In this document: positions 1 through 13,600 of the stretch, piece by piece
Layout of the letters: every line of letters begins with the position of its first letter
Position numbering within the stretch: position 1 is the first letter of the stretch
DNA from: Paraescarpia echinospica
Taxonomy: Eukaryota > Annelida > Polychaeta > Sabellida > Siboglinidae
Assembly (NCBI GenBank): GCA_020002185.1
Contig: CM034538.1
Location: 66,533,297 to 66,597,296, forward strand
Direction: 5' to 3'
DNA: 64,000 bases
Notes under the pieces: generated by a model
Told to the model about the DNA's origin: nothing
The model's input: the letters and a program-made list of their open reading frames with translations, nothing else
Database searches by the model: none
Translations under genes and position numbers: made by a program

Positions 1-159
1 CTTGGCAAGTAATTGATTAATTAATGTTTAAAAGAAACATGTTCAAGAGATAACAACATGAAGGGTGAAACCTATAATTTAGTTTTGCAGTATAGCTATA
101 AAGGTATACATTATATATATATATATATATGTGTGTGTGTATATATATGTATATATATA

Positions 160-989
160 CAGTAAAACCTGTCTTAGCGGCCACCTGTCCATAACGATAA
201 CCTGGATATAACGGTCACTTTTAAAAGTCCCGAATGACTTCCTATTAGTTTGCACTGTCCACTACCTGTCCATAACGGTATCCTGTCTATTGCTATAATG
301 GTCAATTAATTTGGACCTGCGGGCAAGTCAAAGGGAATCCGCAATTTCTCTGAATAAAATGTCATTGTGTTGGTGTCATTGGATGTAGGCAGGACTAGCA
401 AATTGCAGTCCAGTCATGCATGGTGTCATCAGCTTGTTGCAGCTGCTATGGGGCTCCTTTACTCCAGCATAGAGGAGTAGAATCAGCTTTGATGTCCAAA
501 GTGAGCTCAGAGAAGCCATGAGCATGATGGAAGCTGGCCTTGTAATATTTACCTAGGCAGCTTGGCATAGCTGGAGAGACTGCCTAGGTAAATATTACAA
601 TGGTCCATAGCTCAAATTGTATTGATAATACCCTGAGCAAATTTGGTCCAAAGCTTGCCTTGCACTCGTTCACACCCTCCTGTTTCCTTTTGGACATTAA
701 AGCTTTTCTGTTCACCTTTACTTCTTGGAGGGCGTGATTAATTTCAACATGGCCCAAAAGAAAAAAGGAACATCAGTTAAATATAGCAAGTTGTGTAGTT
801 ATTATTGTTAACTCTAGGTTTGTATTGTTCACGAGATTACCAACTAGTGAATGTCAACGTAACCATTCATAATACTGTGGCTCCATCTAGTGAGTATCCA
901 AGTCATGAAACTCTTCATAACAGCATAACTTGCTTATAACGGTAATTTTGCGCAATCCTGACGATGACCGTTATGGACAGGTTTTACTG
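160..989. mobile_element. 830-bp TIR element, TA target site
   Basis: Starts CAGTAAAACCTGTC and ends with its exact reverse complement GACAGGTTTTACTG. TA dinucleotides flank both ends (158-159, 990-991), the target choice of Tc1/mariner/pogo-type transposons. Internally it repeats CCATAACGGT-like motifs. No transposase frame, so non-autonomous. It lies upstream of the first exon seen. Confidence 0.75.
540..600. repeat. Perfect 21-bp inverted repeat (hairpin)
   Basis: Arms 540-560 and 580-600 are exact reverse complements over 21 bp (core ATATTTACCTAGGCAG), separated by a 19-base loop. It sits inside the TIR element at 160-989. Confidence 0.9.
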
Positions 990-1095
990 TATATAATATA
1001 TATAAGATACATGTAGTATCTGTGAATTAGTTAACCAGTTGGTTGATAAACCATTACAGTACATGTTACATTTTTCCAGAAGTTATTTAGTTTAG

Positions 1096-1213
1096 GAAGG
1101 AGCAGAGGATGAAGCCAATGTATTTAGAGCATTACAAACACTTTGAGTTACCCCGAAGAAGCCATCTTGATTTAAGATTAATGAGAGACTCAGCAGGCAT
1201 TGTAACAGTTTCG
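1096..1213 (+). CDS. TXNDC16: TXNDC16 exon 1 of window
   Basis: Acceptor TTTAG precedes 1096 and donor GTATGG follows 1213. One nucleotide completes a previous codon, then 39 codons end [18 protein letters not shown], joining in phase to VDC of the next exon. Similarity to the human protein is weak here, so the exact 5' boundary is uncertain. The donor phase is secure because the next exon needs it. Confidence 0.65.
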
Positions 1214-1597
1214 GTATGGTAATATGTAACATGTCATAGAGAAAAATTACTTAACGTGAAGAATGTTCACTAAACTTCCCGAGAATGATCTGCATATTGT
1301 TTGACATATTTATTGTTTGACATATTTATCTCTCAAGAAACTTGTTTTTTATTTGTATTTTTTCGAAGCGGTCGAAATATACAAGTTTCCTGAGAGGTAA
1401 ATATATCAAATAATAACAATCAAGAAACAAGATCATTAATCCATTCAAGGACTGTAAATTGTTGTTTGTTAGGTGGACTGTTCCATGTACCCAGTCGATG
1501 ACTTTTGTGCCCGACCATCAATACACAATGTTGTCTACACATTTAGGTAAGACACTAAACAGTACACACCTATACCTCATGTGGGCATACGAGTGTG

Positions 1598-1676
<79 letters not shown>

Positions 1677-4600
1677 TGTCTGTGTGTGGTGTGTGGTGTG
1701 GTGTGGTGTGGTGTGGTGTGGTGTGGTGTGGTGTGGTGTGGTGTGGTGTGGTGTGGTGTGGTGTGGTGTGTGTGAATGTATGCATGCATGCATCTGTGCA
1801 TGCCTATGAAAAATGGAAATATTTTGTGACAAAATGTGATACAGTATAAATGCAAATGTGTATGAAACTTCTAAATGGGAAACAAATCAGATGTGAAATT
1901 TACAATGCATATTTCAACCCTTGCTTTGAGTTCTTCATATATTTCCGTATCACGTACAAGTTTTAATTTTAATTTTGAAGACGGAGTACATATTCAGATG
2001 TGAGTCTTTCTACAATAAAGAGGATTTCTGTAATTTTGTCTTAAAACACTATGTATCGATTTGGATTCTTGTGAGGATTTGCGTGCGTGCGTGCGTGCGT
2101 ATGCATGTCTGCATTGATGACATTAAATGATGATGATGATGTGCCTGTCTGTTTTGTCTGAGTAAATATCATGTGTAATGTATCATGTGTAATCTCTAGC
2201 ACGTAGCACATGCTAAATCGATATATACAGTATGACATATGATGTGAAATGTTACATTTGAACGACTCAAGACATAACAACAATTTTATATGGGAAGCGT
2301 GACGTGATGTCGTAAATGTGAAGCATCTCAAATGTACCATGTGACTGACATCTGACGCATTTAGTATATAACACAAATATTTAACTTTGACTTGAAACAT
2401 TGTGTACATGTTGTAGCATTTGTTTCTAACAGGGCATGGCAGGTTTATATGCTAGTTGACCACTTGAAACTGATACTATTATTATTTATACAGACGTGGC
2501 AAGGAATTAATTGAACTCACACTGGATAGCATGTTTGACCTTGACTCCATCATCTCGAATATATTACAGTAAGTAACAACTTAATCACATCTTTCTCAGT
2601 ATTAATTACTGACTTTGTTTTGTCTTATGTCTTAACCAAACCTGAACAAATTAAATAAAAAAAAAGACAAAAGCAAGAATTAATTATCCTCTGATTACTT
2701 CCATAGAAATTCAGACTAGAAGTAACATTGTCTTCAAAAATAAATTAAAAAAAAAGACAAGCAAAAATTAATTATCCTCTGATTACTTCCATAGAAATTC
2801 AGACTAGAAGTAACATTGTCTTCAAACCCTAACCCTAACATTGTCTTCAAAAATTAATTGTAATCAGTTTTAATGGAAAGTCTACATATTAGTTTGATAA
2901 CGTCATTGAAATGTAATTTTTTAGCTAATATTTTAAGTATCCAACAAAACATTTACCATGTTTTGATAATAACAAACTTGTTTGAAAAATAATTTGAGTT
3001 GACACTACACTTTCTTAGTACCATAGTAACATGTGCTATCTCTTGCAATCTGGCAATTTATGAACTTTGATGACTTATGGCAGTTTTTATTGAAAAACAA
3101 TTTTCCAGGATGTAAAACAATGGGACTGTTGTAAAAAAATAATATGGTTAGTTTTTAAAAGTTTCCTGGTCAGAAATATAACCTGTTTCTGAACAAAAAA
3201 AGTTTGTAAATGTCTATGTATTATAATATTGTTACCAAGTAAATATTACAATTTATGCATAATATACTTATGAAAATTAAACTAAATTGAAATCTTGAAG
3301 ACAGACATGTTTTCAGAAAAGAAATGATCTAGGCCCTTAATAAATGTTAGTGTTGCTATGTTACTGTTGCTATGTTACTGTTGCTATGTGATGCTGTTGT
3401 TGCTTGGTTACAGGATCGTCTTACTGCAGCAGGTGCCCATACTACAGAGTACAGTCAGTCGCAGACATCATGAACAGAAAAACATTGGCAAAACTGATAT
3501 CATATACAGCTACCATGCTGTAATTGGGACATATGGTGAGATGGCATTCTCTTGTAAATAAGTACATTTCACATACAATTTATATTGTTTTGCACAAAGT
3601 AATTTTTTGAAAACACTACCCTAACAAGATTTGCCCTAACAAGAATTGTCCAAACAAGAATTGCCTGAACAAAAAAATTCCCTCATAATTAAACAATAAT
3701 TACCTTAAAAGGGGTGCCATAATAAAAATTGCCCAAACAAAACTTCCCCTAAGAAGAACCATTGTAACATTAATTGTTCAAACAATCGACAACACTAGGC
3801 AGTTTGGAAAATTATTAAAGACATTTATCTTCTTAAACTAATATAGTCAAACCTCATTTAGCCTTTGTATTATTCATATATACAGTTTTAATTAATTTTT
3901 AGTTTGATTTATGTTAGCATCAGACTTTAGTATTTAATCAACTTATTTAATATAATTTATCCTTATATTTGTTTTTTATCCAGTATGTTTAGCTGTTCAG
4001 CATTTTTGCTAATCATTTGCTTTCTCATTTCATTTACCTGTAATTTTACTATATATATACGTTTATTTTTATATACTAGGATTTTGCTTACTAACTTTAC
4101 TTTTCAATCTGCAGTTGATCTATTTCTCTTATATGCAATTTATGTTTCTGATATATTATGATGATTTTGTAAACACCCGTGAATGGGGCATTAGTCCCAG
4201 ATTTGGTGGTGTCTAAATAAAGTTTATTATTATTATTATTAAGAATAATCCTAAATTGGTCCTAATGAGGAGTGCCAACAGGTGTACATATTGAAGTGTA
4301 GTTGCCACGGTTCAATGGTCGCCACGGTTCAGTGGTTGTCACGGTTCAATGGTTGTCATGGTTCAGTGGTCGCCATGATTCAGTGGTTGTCACGGTTCAA
4401 TGGTTGTCATGGTTCAGTGTTTGTCACTGTTCAATGAGTCTCCTGCAAATATATGGCTCCAGTGTATTGGAAGGCCCTACTATAGGTATTGTGTATGTAA
4501 TACGCAATGCAAGCAAATGACAGCTGCCCTTGTAACAACACAATGACGAATGGCCAATGAATAAAAATAATTTATTACAGCTGAATAATATTAATATGAC

Positions 4601-7600
4601 TACCTAAAATAACTAAACTATAGAGACAGCTGATGCATACATGTAACAAACCGCACTGTCTAGGACCGTCCCTGTTAACAGCAAATAGCTGAATGCTACA
4701 GTGTTGGTCTCATACATAGTGTACAGCTGACAGATACGCACACATGCACCCATGCACGCTATCACGCATGCATGCACATGTGTGCAGTTAGTTCACCTGT
4801 CCATTGCCCACACCCGACTCCTACCAAATGGTACCATAGAGAAGTGACACGTAAACAGCCAGCTGTATTGACCTCATTTCAACTGTCATTACAAGTCATC
4901 AGTCACTTGTCTTTGTATGTCTACTGCCCTGCATGCTATTTACCCCATCCTGAAACCAGGGGCATGTCACCTGGGCGAGCTATTTATCTTACTATCTTTC
5001 TCAGTGAAACCTTAAAACCAGGCAACCCATAGACTACTGCCACGTCAGTCAGTACAGTGAATGTACGTCTTGATACATTTAGGTTGCACAACAATTGAAT
5101 ATTTATGCACTTGCACACATACACGCACGCACGCACGCACGCATACAATGTACCTGATATTTATGACTACAAAATAATTACTTTGAATTGAACTTTTATT
5201 ATCACAAATTTATTTAGACATTTGCCTTTGTAAATGTTGATATACAGTATACTGGTATTTATTCACATGAGTTTTGCATGTAGCCCCACATCCAGCAATC
5301 TCAGCAGACCACTGCATTTGCTGTAATAGGCACCTCTGTGATATGGACAAAGTTTTCAAATGTTTATATTATAAAACAAATTCACTGTACACACACACGC
5401 ACACACGCACACACGCACACATAGATATATATATATATATATGATCAATTCTCACGAAACGTGGACACATTTGTCTTATTTCATTAAATGGCCCGCCATT
5501 CAAACATCTTTAAAAGGATACACTCAACTAATACTCTGCACAATGTGTAATTAAAGTGGGCAAACAATGTGTAAAACAGGGTGCGCCAGCATGAATAACA
5601 AATTTGTGAGAATTGTTTTCGTTGAAATACTATTTAATTGATACCACGCAAAATGCAACTTTATGAGTGCATTAAGCGGAGAAAGAAACATGCTTTATTC
5701 CAACATTAAATATCATATCCAAGCCTTAAAATAGATTATATATGTATGCATGAATGATTTATGTGTAATGCCAGTCAACGTTTGCAGAGATCACCTTTCT
5801 CCGAAAAAATATGAAAATGGTCAGAAAATGCGATTTAATGGCAAATAACTCAGTCACATATATACATTAATAATATATATTTGACATACATGTTGTGTTT
5901 AGGTTAGATTACACGTGATCAAAAAGAAATGCTCCCCACAACAAACCTGGATGAGATACACCGACTTGACTTGCTAATCGATACCCACGAATACGATACC
6001 ACGCGAAACGCAGTTTATTTTAACAGACTCTAATGTCACCTATCAGTAAAACCCTGAGCTTCAGATCGACACGTGTATGCAAGGTCATTGTAACTGAGAC
6101 ATCACTTGGATTTAAATATAAGTTTAATATTTTTAGAAACATACGTGAAACATTTTTGAGAAATTATTATCAGGGTGTGCTGTAGATATCGCGTGATAAT
6201 GAATTTGACAATGTTGCGTGTAATTTATTTTGGAAAATTATGTTAATTAAGTACGCTTGATTGATGCATAATTTAATGCATTTCCATAGAATAGAATAGG
6301 GTAATCTTAACTATGCATTTCACATGGTAACATTGGATATATGTTTCGCGTGGTATCACCGATCTCTCATAATATTCCTACTGTAGGCATCTGTTAACGT
6401 AGTTTAACCACTAAAGTGTAATAGTATAATGAGGATAACACAATACTATGCTTTGGAAGTGTAGTTTTGATACTTGATTTAACACAATAGTGAGTTTTGC
6501 TATTATGATTTTGTTGTCGGGCATATACTAAACATTAAGATGTGTTTTTCATAAAACATAATGCACTGACCTTCTCATTAATGCATGTCACCATATATTG
6601 TAGATTTATAGCAGCACGTGTTGTCCATGCATTCTCTTTCATGCAGTATCTATGCATTTTGTGGGGTATCGATTGCTTCACAAACAATGTGTTCTTGCTT
6701 TGTATTGTTAATAACGCCACTTTTCACCAACAACGAGAACTGACGTGCAATAGCATGGAAGACACACCAAGAACGTGAAGCTCATTGAGGTGAGCTCTGC
6801 AATGGATTTGTTCTAACAGGAATTCACTGACGACGTTCGAACCTTGGTGAACACTCAAGGCAATGGCTGGAAGCGGGCGATGGAAAAGGCTGTGCGATGG
6901 TGTATGCCGTGCTATAAAGAGTTAGTGGACTCTGCAGTGAATAAGGAGACGTATTGTGGAACAAGAAAACTTTCTACAACCGTTTCGTTACAAAATAAAC
7001 CAAGACAATGGTTGTCTGTGCATTCTCCATCTCGGTCAAAGCCAGCTGTGGCATCATCAGATCATGGAACACCACCACACCACAACAGTCTCATGACCGC
7101 GCACGCTTTGGTCCCGAGTTGAGGCCAAAAGTGAAACACATCTTGCTTGTCTGGATGTTGCGATGCCAAATGCATTCCAGCATATATATGTCCGGGCAGG
7201 ACAGCAACACACATCATAATGTTCAAGGTTCATACAGCTACTGCTGATGCAGCTTCACTGCTGACACAGCCACAACTAACAACACAGCCACCACTAATGA
7301 CATAACCACCACTGATGTCACATCAAGCGATATTACTGATGATCCTGCTACTGTTTATTCCCATAAGTGAAAGATCATCAAATACGCAGAAAAAGGTATG
7401 AGTACAGACAATGACTTCATTGCTGTAAAACAGGATGACAAGTGTACGTAGCGAAGGGAAAGGACACTATCCTTGTTAATGCAACCAGGGCAAGGCTGGT
7501 TCAAGTAGGGAAAGAGGGATATCAAGAAAGGGAAATGTTATACCAAGTAACATCACAAACCTCTGTCGGCAGTGTATACGACATTCTAGCCAACGACAAA

Positions 7601-10600
7601 ACAATTCTGGTAGATGATGTTATATTTGAGATTTATTTTTATTTATAATTTATAATGGTTGTGGCAAAATTATATGGTTAGCATATTGTTATCATTAAAT
7701 AGTCAATCATAAGTTTGTTACATGATTACATCATGGAATTGTACCAACTCTTCAGCAAGAAATGGATTAATGTGAAAGGCGAAATACATACGTTTTTGTA
7801 ACTATTTTGCCAAGACTTATTTCAAAAATGTTATTATTGTGGTTTCGTTGTTAATACACCCATCACTTACAGTTAAGGCAACATACTTGTGAACCACCTA
7901 TTCTTTGTATACTGGTGGGACCGCTAAGAACATGTTATTATTGTGGTTTCATTGTTAGTACACCCATCACTTACAGTTAAGGCAACATACTTGTGAACCA
8001 CCTATTCTTTGTATGCTGGTGGGACCGCTAAGAACATGTTATTATTGTGGTTTCGTTGTTAGTACACCCATCACTTACAGTTAAGGCAACATACTTGTGA
8101 ACCACCTATTCTTTGTATGCTGGTGGGACCGCTAAGAACATGTTGTTATTGTGGTTTCGTTGTTAATACACCCATCACTTACAGTTAAGGCAACATACTT
8201 GTGAACCACCTATTCTTTGTATACTGGTGGGACCGCTAAGAACATGTTATTATTGTGGTTTCATTGTTAGTACACCCATCACTTACAGTTAAGGCAACAT
8301 ACTTGTGAACCACCTATTCTTTGTATGCTGGTGGGACCGCTAAGAACATGTTATTATTGTGGTTTCGTTGTTAGTACACCCATCACTTACAGTTAAGGCA
8401 ACATACTTGTGAACCACCTATTCTTTGTATGCTGGTGGGACCGCTAAGAACATGTTATTATTGTGGTTTCATTGTTAGTACACCCATCACTTACAGTTAA
8501 GGCAACATACTTGTGAACCACCTATTCTTTGTATGCTGGTGGGACCGCTAAGAACATGTTATTATTGTGGTTTCGTTGTTAGTACACCCATCACTTACAG
8601 TTAAGGCAACATACTTGTGAACCACCTATTCTTTGTATGCTGGTGGGACCGCTAAGAACATGTTATTATTGTGGTTTCGTTGTTAGTACACCCATCACTT
8701 ACAGTTAAGGCAACATACTTGTGAACCACCTATTCTTTGTATGCTGGTGGGACCGCTAAGAACATGTTATTATTGTGGTTTCGTTGTTAGTACACCCATC
8801 ACTTACAGTTAAGGCAACATACTTGTGAACCACCTATTCTTTGTATGCTGGTGGGACCGCTAAGAACATGTTATTATTGTGGTTTCGTTGTTAGTACACC
8901 CATCACTTACAGTTAAGGCAACATACTTGTGAACCACCTATTCTTTGTATGCTGGTGGTTGACACCCATCGCTAAGAACATGTTATTGGTGGGATTGTGT
9001 GGTTTCGTTGTTAGTACACCCATCACTTACAGTTAAGGCAACATACTTGTGAACCACCTATTCTTTGTATGCTGGTGGGACCGCTAAGAACATGTTATTA
9101 TTGTGGTTTCATTGTTAGTACACCCATCACTTACAGTTAAGGCAACATACTTGTGAACCACCTATTCTTTGTATGCTGGTGGGACCGCTAAGAACATGTT
9201 ATTATTGTGGTTTCGTTGTTAGTACACCCATCACTTACAGTTAAGGCAACATACTTGTGAACCACCTATTCTTTGTATACTGGTGGGACCGCTAAGAACA
9301 TGTTATTATTGTGGTTTCGTTGTTAGTACACCCATCACTTACAGTTAAGGCAACATACTTGTGAACCACCTATTCTTTGTATGCTGGTGGGACCGCTAAG
9401 AACATGTTATTATTGTGGTTTCGTTGTTAGTACACCCATCACTTACAGTTAAGGCAACATACTTGTGAACCACCTATTCTTTGTATGCTGGTGGGACCGC
9501 TAAGAACATGTTATTATTGTGGTTTCGTTGTTAGTACACCCATCACTTACAGTTAAGGCAACATACTTGTGAACCACCTATTCTTTGTATGCTGGTGGGA
9601 CCGCTAAGAACATGTTATTATTGTGGTTTCGTTGTTAGTACACCCATCACTTACAGTTAAGGCAACATACTTGTGAACCACCTATTCTTTGTATGCTGGT
9701 GGGACTGCTAAGAACATGTTATGTTAATTGTGTTAAGGTTAAGTCAGAAACAAAATTGTAAATTAAAATATGTTGTTAAATATTTTTAACCAAGTGTTCC
9801 CTGTCAAGCAAGATAAAAAGTATTCTCATTAAAGCGATGAAGTTAATATAAATATGTTATTAGCTATTCGACAGTTACCCAATCATAAGAAATATAAGTG
9901 ATCCCTGCGAAACACATTTTCTGAGTCGACATTCACCATATTATTAATGGTCCCACGAAAACAAAGTCGAAACCACTCCAAAGCCATCTTTTTCTATTTC
10001 GTAATAAAAAACACTATTTTCTATGCACAACATAAATAAACATGGTGTGATGTTTGATGTGGAAGGAGTGCAAACAAACATGATCAACTTAAACAACAAG
10101 AAAACTATTAAACTTCAAATCTTCAATATGTCTACTTTATTATATTACAAAATGAAAACGATATATGAAAGTCACCAAATCTACAATGTGTCCAGGTTTC
10201 GTGAGAATTGACCATATATATATATATATATACATATATGTATTTATTATTGTGAGTTTCTGCTACTTTGATATCAACACTAACCTTGAATAAATAAACG
10301 ATGACAGAGTCAGCGGAGATATAGTTTCTGGCATAGAAGCCATTAGCTGTGTCTACACAATCTGTTTGTTTGCCATCAGAACACCGCATCATGATGGAAC
10401 TTGCCTATGCGTTCCAGGACAAATTTAAGTTCGCTTTGACGACAGAGGTTGACAGCATCAAGGACTTGCCGTGAGTACCTCATTGACACTTTGCTCACTC
10501 ACATTGCCATCTTGTATCTCTATTGACGTTGTTTTGTCTTGTATCTCTGTTAACATTGTTTTGTTTTGGTTCTCTGTTGACATTGTTTTGTCTTGTATCT

Positions 10601-13600
10601 CTGTTGACATTGTTTTGTTTTGGTTCTCTGTTGACATTGTTTTGTTTTGGTTCTCTGTAGACATTATCTCATCTTGTTTCTTTGTTGACGTAGACTCATC
10701 TTGTTTCTCTGTTGACATTGTATCATCTTGTTTCGCTATCTTAGGGTACTGCCACTATGCACGTGAAATCTGTATTTGATTTAATAATTCTTAGGGCCCC
10801 CAGGGCCTCTGAGACTGGTAAATTTTCACATTTTGTCTATTTTTTCAAAAACTCTTCAGTAACTTTTTCTCTGATTTCATGTGGTAGTGCCATTATACAC
10901 AAGAAATCTGTATTTGATTGAATCATTCTAAGGGCACCTCAGAGCCCCCCAAATGCTAATTTTTCCTACTATTTCCCTACTGCTATAAGCCTCCTGCACT
11001 GATCTCTATTTATAACTGCCACTGATCTCTATTTATAACTGGATAGTGGACTTTACCCTATCTCTGATCACTGGGGTGGCTGGGTGGAGTGTCAGAGATT
11101 ATGCTGTAAGCCTGTGTATTGGACTAACCTTGGCTCACTATTAAGATGTTTTACTATACATGTTGCAGCTATTACTTCACTCCAATTCAATCAGTATTAT
11201 GTCATTAATTGCTACTGTTTTTGAGTCAAAATGCATGCTATATATATATGTACCTTGTGAACAAATATAGTTTTATCATAGTTCATCTCTTTCTTCTTTC
11301 CATTCTGGGGGAGGGTTGTAGGGGCAAAATGAGAACAGTAAATGTGTGCACATTTTCTTAAAACAACCTTTAACTGTGCTACATGCAAGATTGCAGCTCA
11401 CCAACTCTCCTGAAAGGTTTCTACAACCACTGGAAATTGGCCTAAACAGCAGAATATCGGGATAAAATTCTACATTATTTTTAATAACGCATTAACTAAT
11501 ATATACAATTTTCATGATACGGTCTACTCGAATATTTTATTTCCAGGTGTATCTTCACTGGCATACATATAGTCTCCACTAAACATGTCTACATTTTACT
11601 TTCACCATAACCCTTAATGATCTGTAACTATGATTCACCAAAAAACATTTCATTAATAATTACAAACTCACGATATAGTCCAAAGGACTTCACGGCCTCT
11701 TGGCCCATTTTTTATTAAATTGTTTTGTCGCCTTCACTTAATAACATTGTCTTGTCTTCTCCATTTGAAAACATTGTCTTGAAATGTTACTTTGATGACA
11801 TTTCCTTTTCTTCGTTTGATGACGTCATCTTGTCTTCTTATGGTGATGACACTGTTTTGTCTTTTTACTTTGATAACATTGTCTTGTCTTGTTACTTATA
11901 AATATGTCAGAGAAGTTACTAAATGTTGCTTAATATTGATTATTTGTCATAAAATAGGCCGCATTTTACAACTGACTGTGATGAAAATAATGAACAACTT
12001 TGAAATGCCCTAATTCTACTTGTCATCTGTTGGAGTAGCCCATGGCCTGTAGCATTGTCCTGTTATGTACTATCCCGCCACTACCTCACCCAATTACACA
12101 AGTGCATGCACTTCTTAAAGATACAGTTTTACTGAAATGCTGCCTTGTTTGCAGTGGATATACTGCAAACGACAAGGTCGGGTTCTGGTTGTTGCATTGT
12201 AAAGAAACAAAAGATGAGTCGAAGCCATGTCATGTGACCAAGTACCGAGACAGCATCAACCTGTTATCTCTTGCTCGTTTCCTGCACGTGATCGACGTCT
12301 ATCCCATGGTGAGTGAATTGGTTCTACGAGGTGCATGCCAACATTTTGAGTACCGTAAATCCGCTAGTTGTAGCTGTAGCTTTTTTTACAGTAGTGTGTA
12401 GCCGAAATGATGAAGATGATGGTAAAGTTGGGGTGTGGCTTTAAATGTAGTAATTTGCCGAAAATATTGTGAAAATTGGCTCACTGGGTTGTCAGTAGTA
12501 ACGTTTATATTAAGTGAAAAACTTACCGAAAAAATGGTGCAGACAAATTAATTATATAACACATGCAAACCTGTGTCCATAAAGTGTTCAGAAACAAAGA
12601 TCAAAACATATGAAAACATTAAAATCCACTGTCATCGAAGTCACTTTCATCGTCACCTTCACCGTTGAAGAATGCCATGCCTTTCCGGCTGTGTCATTCC
12701 ATGTATCCGTGCTGTGCACACTGGGAAAACATCTTCAAATAAGATGGCATCATCCATTTTACAACTAAAATCCTCCAAAGTCACTTTCATTGTCGCTATC
12801 AAAGAGCACTGGAATGGAATGGCGGCGTCATCCCGCGCATCCGTGTCTGGGCCATCGGCATGTGGCGACTGGCTGCGCACAAACTTCTTTGAATAAGATG
12901 GCATCACTCGTTCTTGGCAACTCTCCCACACTAGCAGACATCAACTGTAACTACTGCTTGCTCATGGTAGCAGGTTGATGTTTTAAGCAGAGTTTCAAAC
13001 ACAACGTTCACGCCTTGGTTTTACTGAAGCCAGGCTTCACCTGATTGTCAAAACAAAAACATTACAAGTGCCTCTTTGCACTGGAGTAAGTTGCACTTGC
13101 CCTGGTACAAGATACTGTGTTATAATCCCAAGTGCCTGGTCAACTGTGCAGGTGACCCAACAGTCTTGAATTTTCTAAGAAATAGGTGAAACCACAAGTT
13201 ACGTCCGTTCTCACGGCTGCGGGAGACAATGGTTATTACATTGTTATTACCAATTATCAATCAAACACCTTTGAAGTCAACATAGCTGGTACAACTGCAC
13301 TGAACCAGCTCTAGTCCGGGTAGTCTTTTCAATGCATTTATAACATCAACATTATACATGATTCTACATCAAATGGCATAAAATAAAACTCCTCAACATA
13401 TTTGAATAATTCTAGCTTTACCGTATAGCTTAAATGCATGGCTACATTACATTCACTGGATGTATGGACATTCAGCCACCCAGTTATTTTCTGGTAGCAT
13501 GGTGAATTTTTTTTATTTTTGTTCTCCATTTTGACAACATTCACATATGGTAATATTTCACTGATAATATAAAATGTGATGTAGTTATTATCAATGCATT

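Noticed and set aside
2827..2838. Telomeric repeat or fusion site (CCCTAACCCTAA)
   Set aside because: Only two units inside a local duplication; too short to be telomeric.
6535..7122. Possible small genes inside the 4.8-kb TIR element
   Set aside because: Short overlapping frames on both strands, no recognisable domain, and not clearly a transposase.
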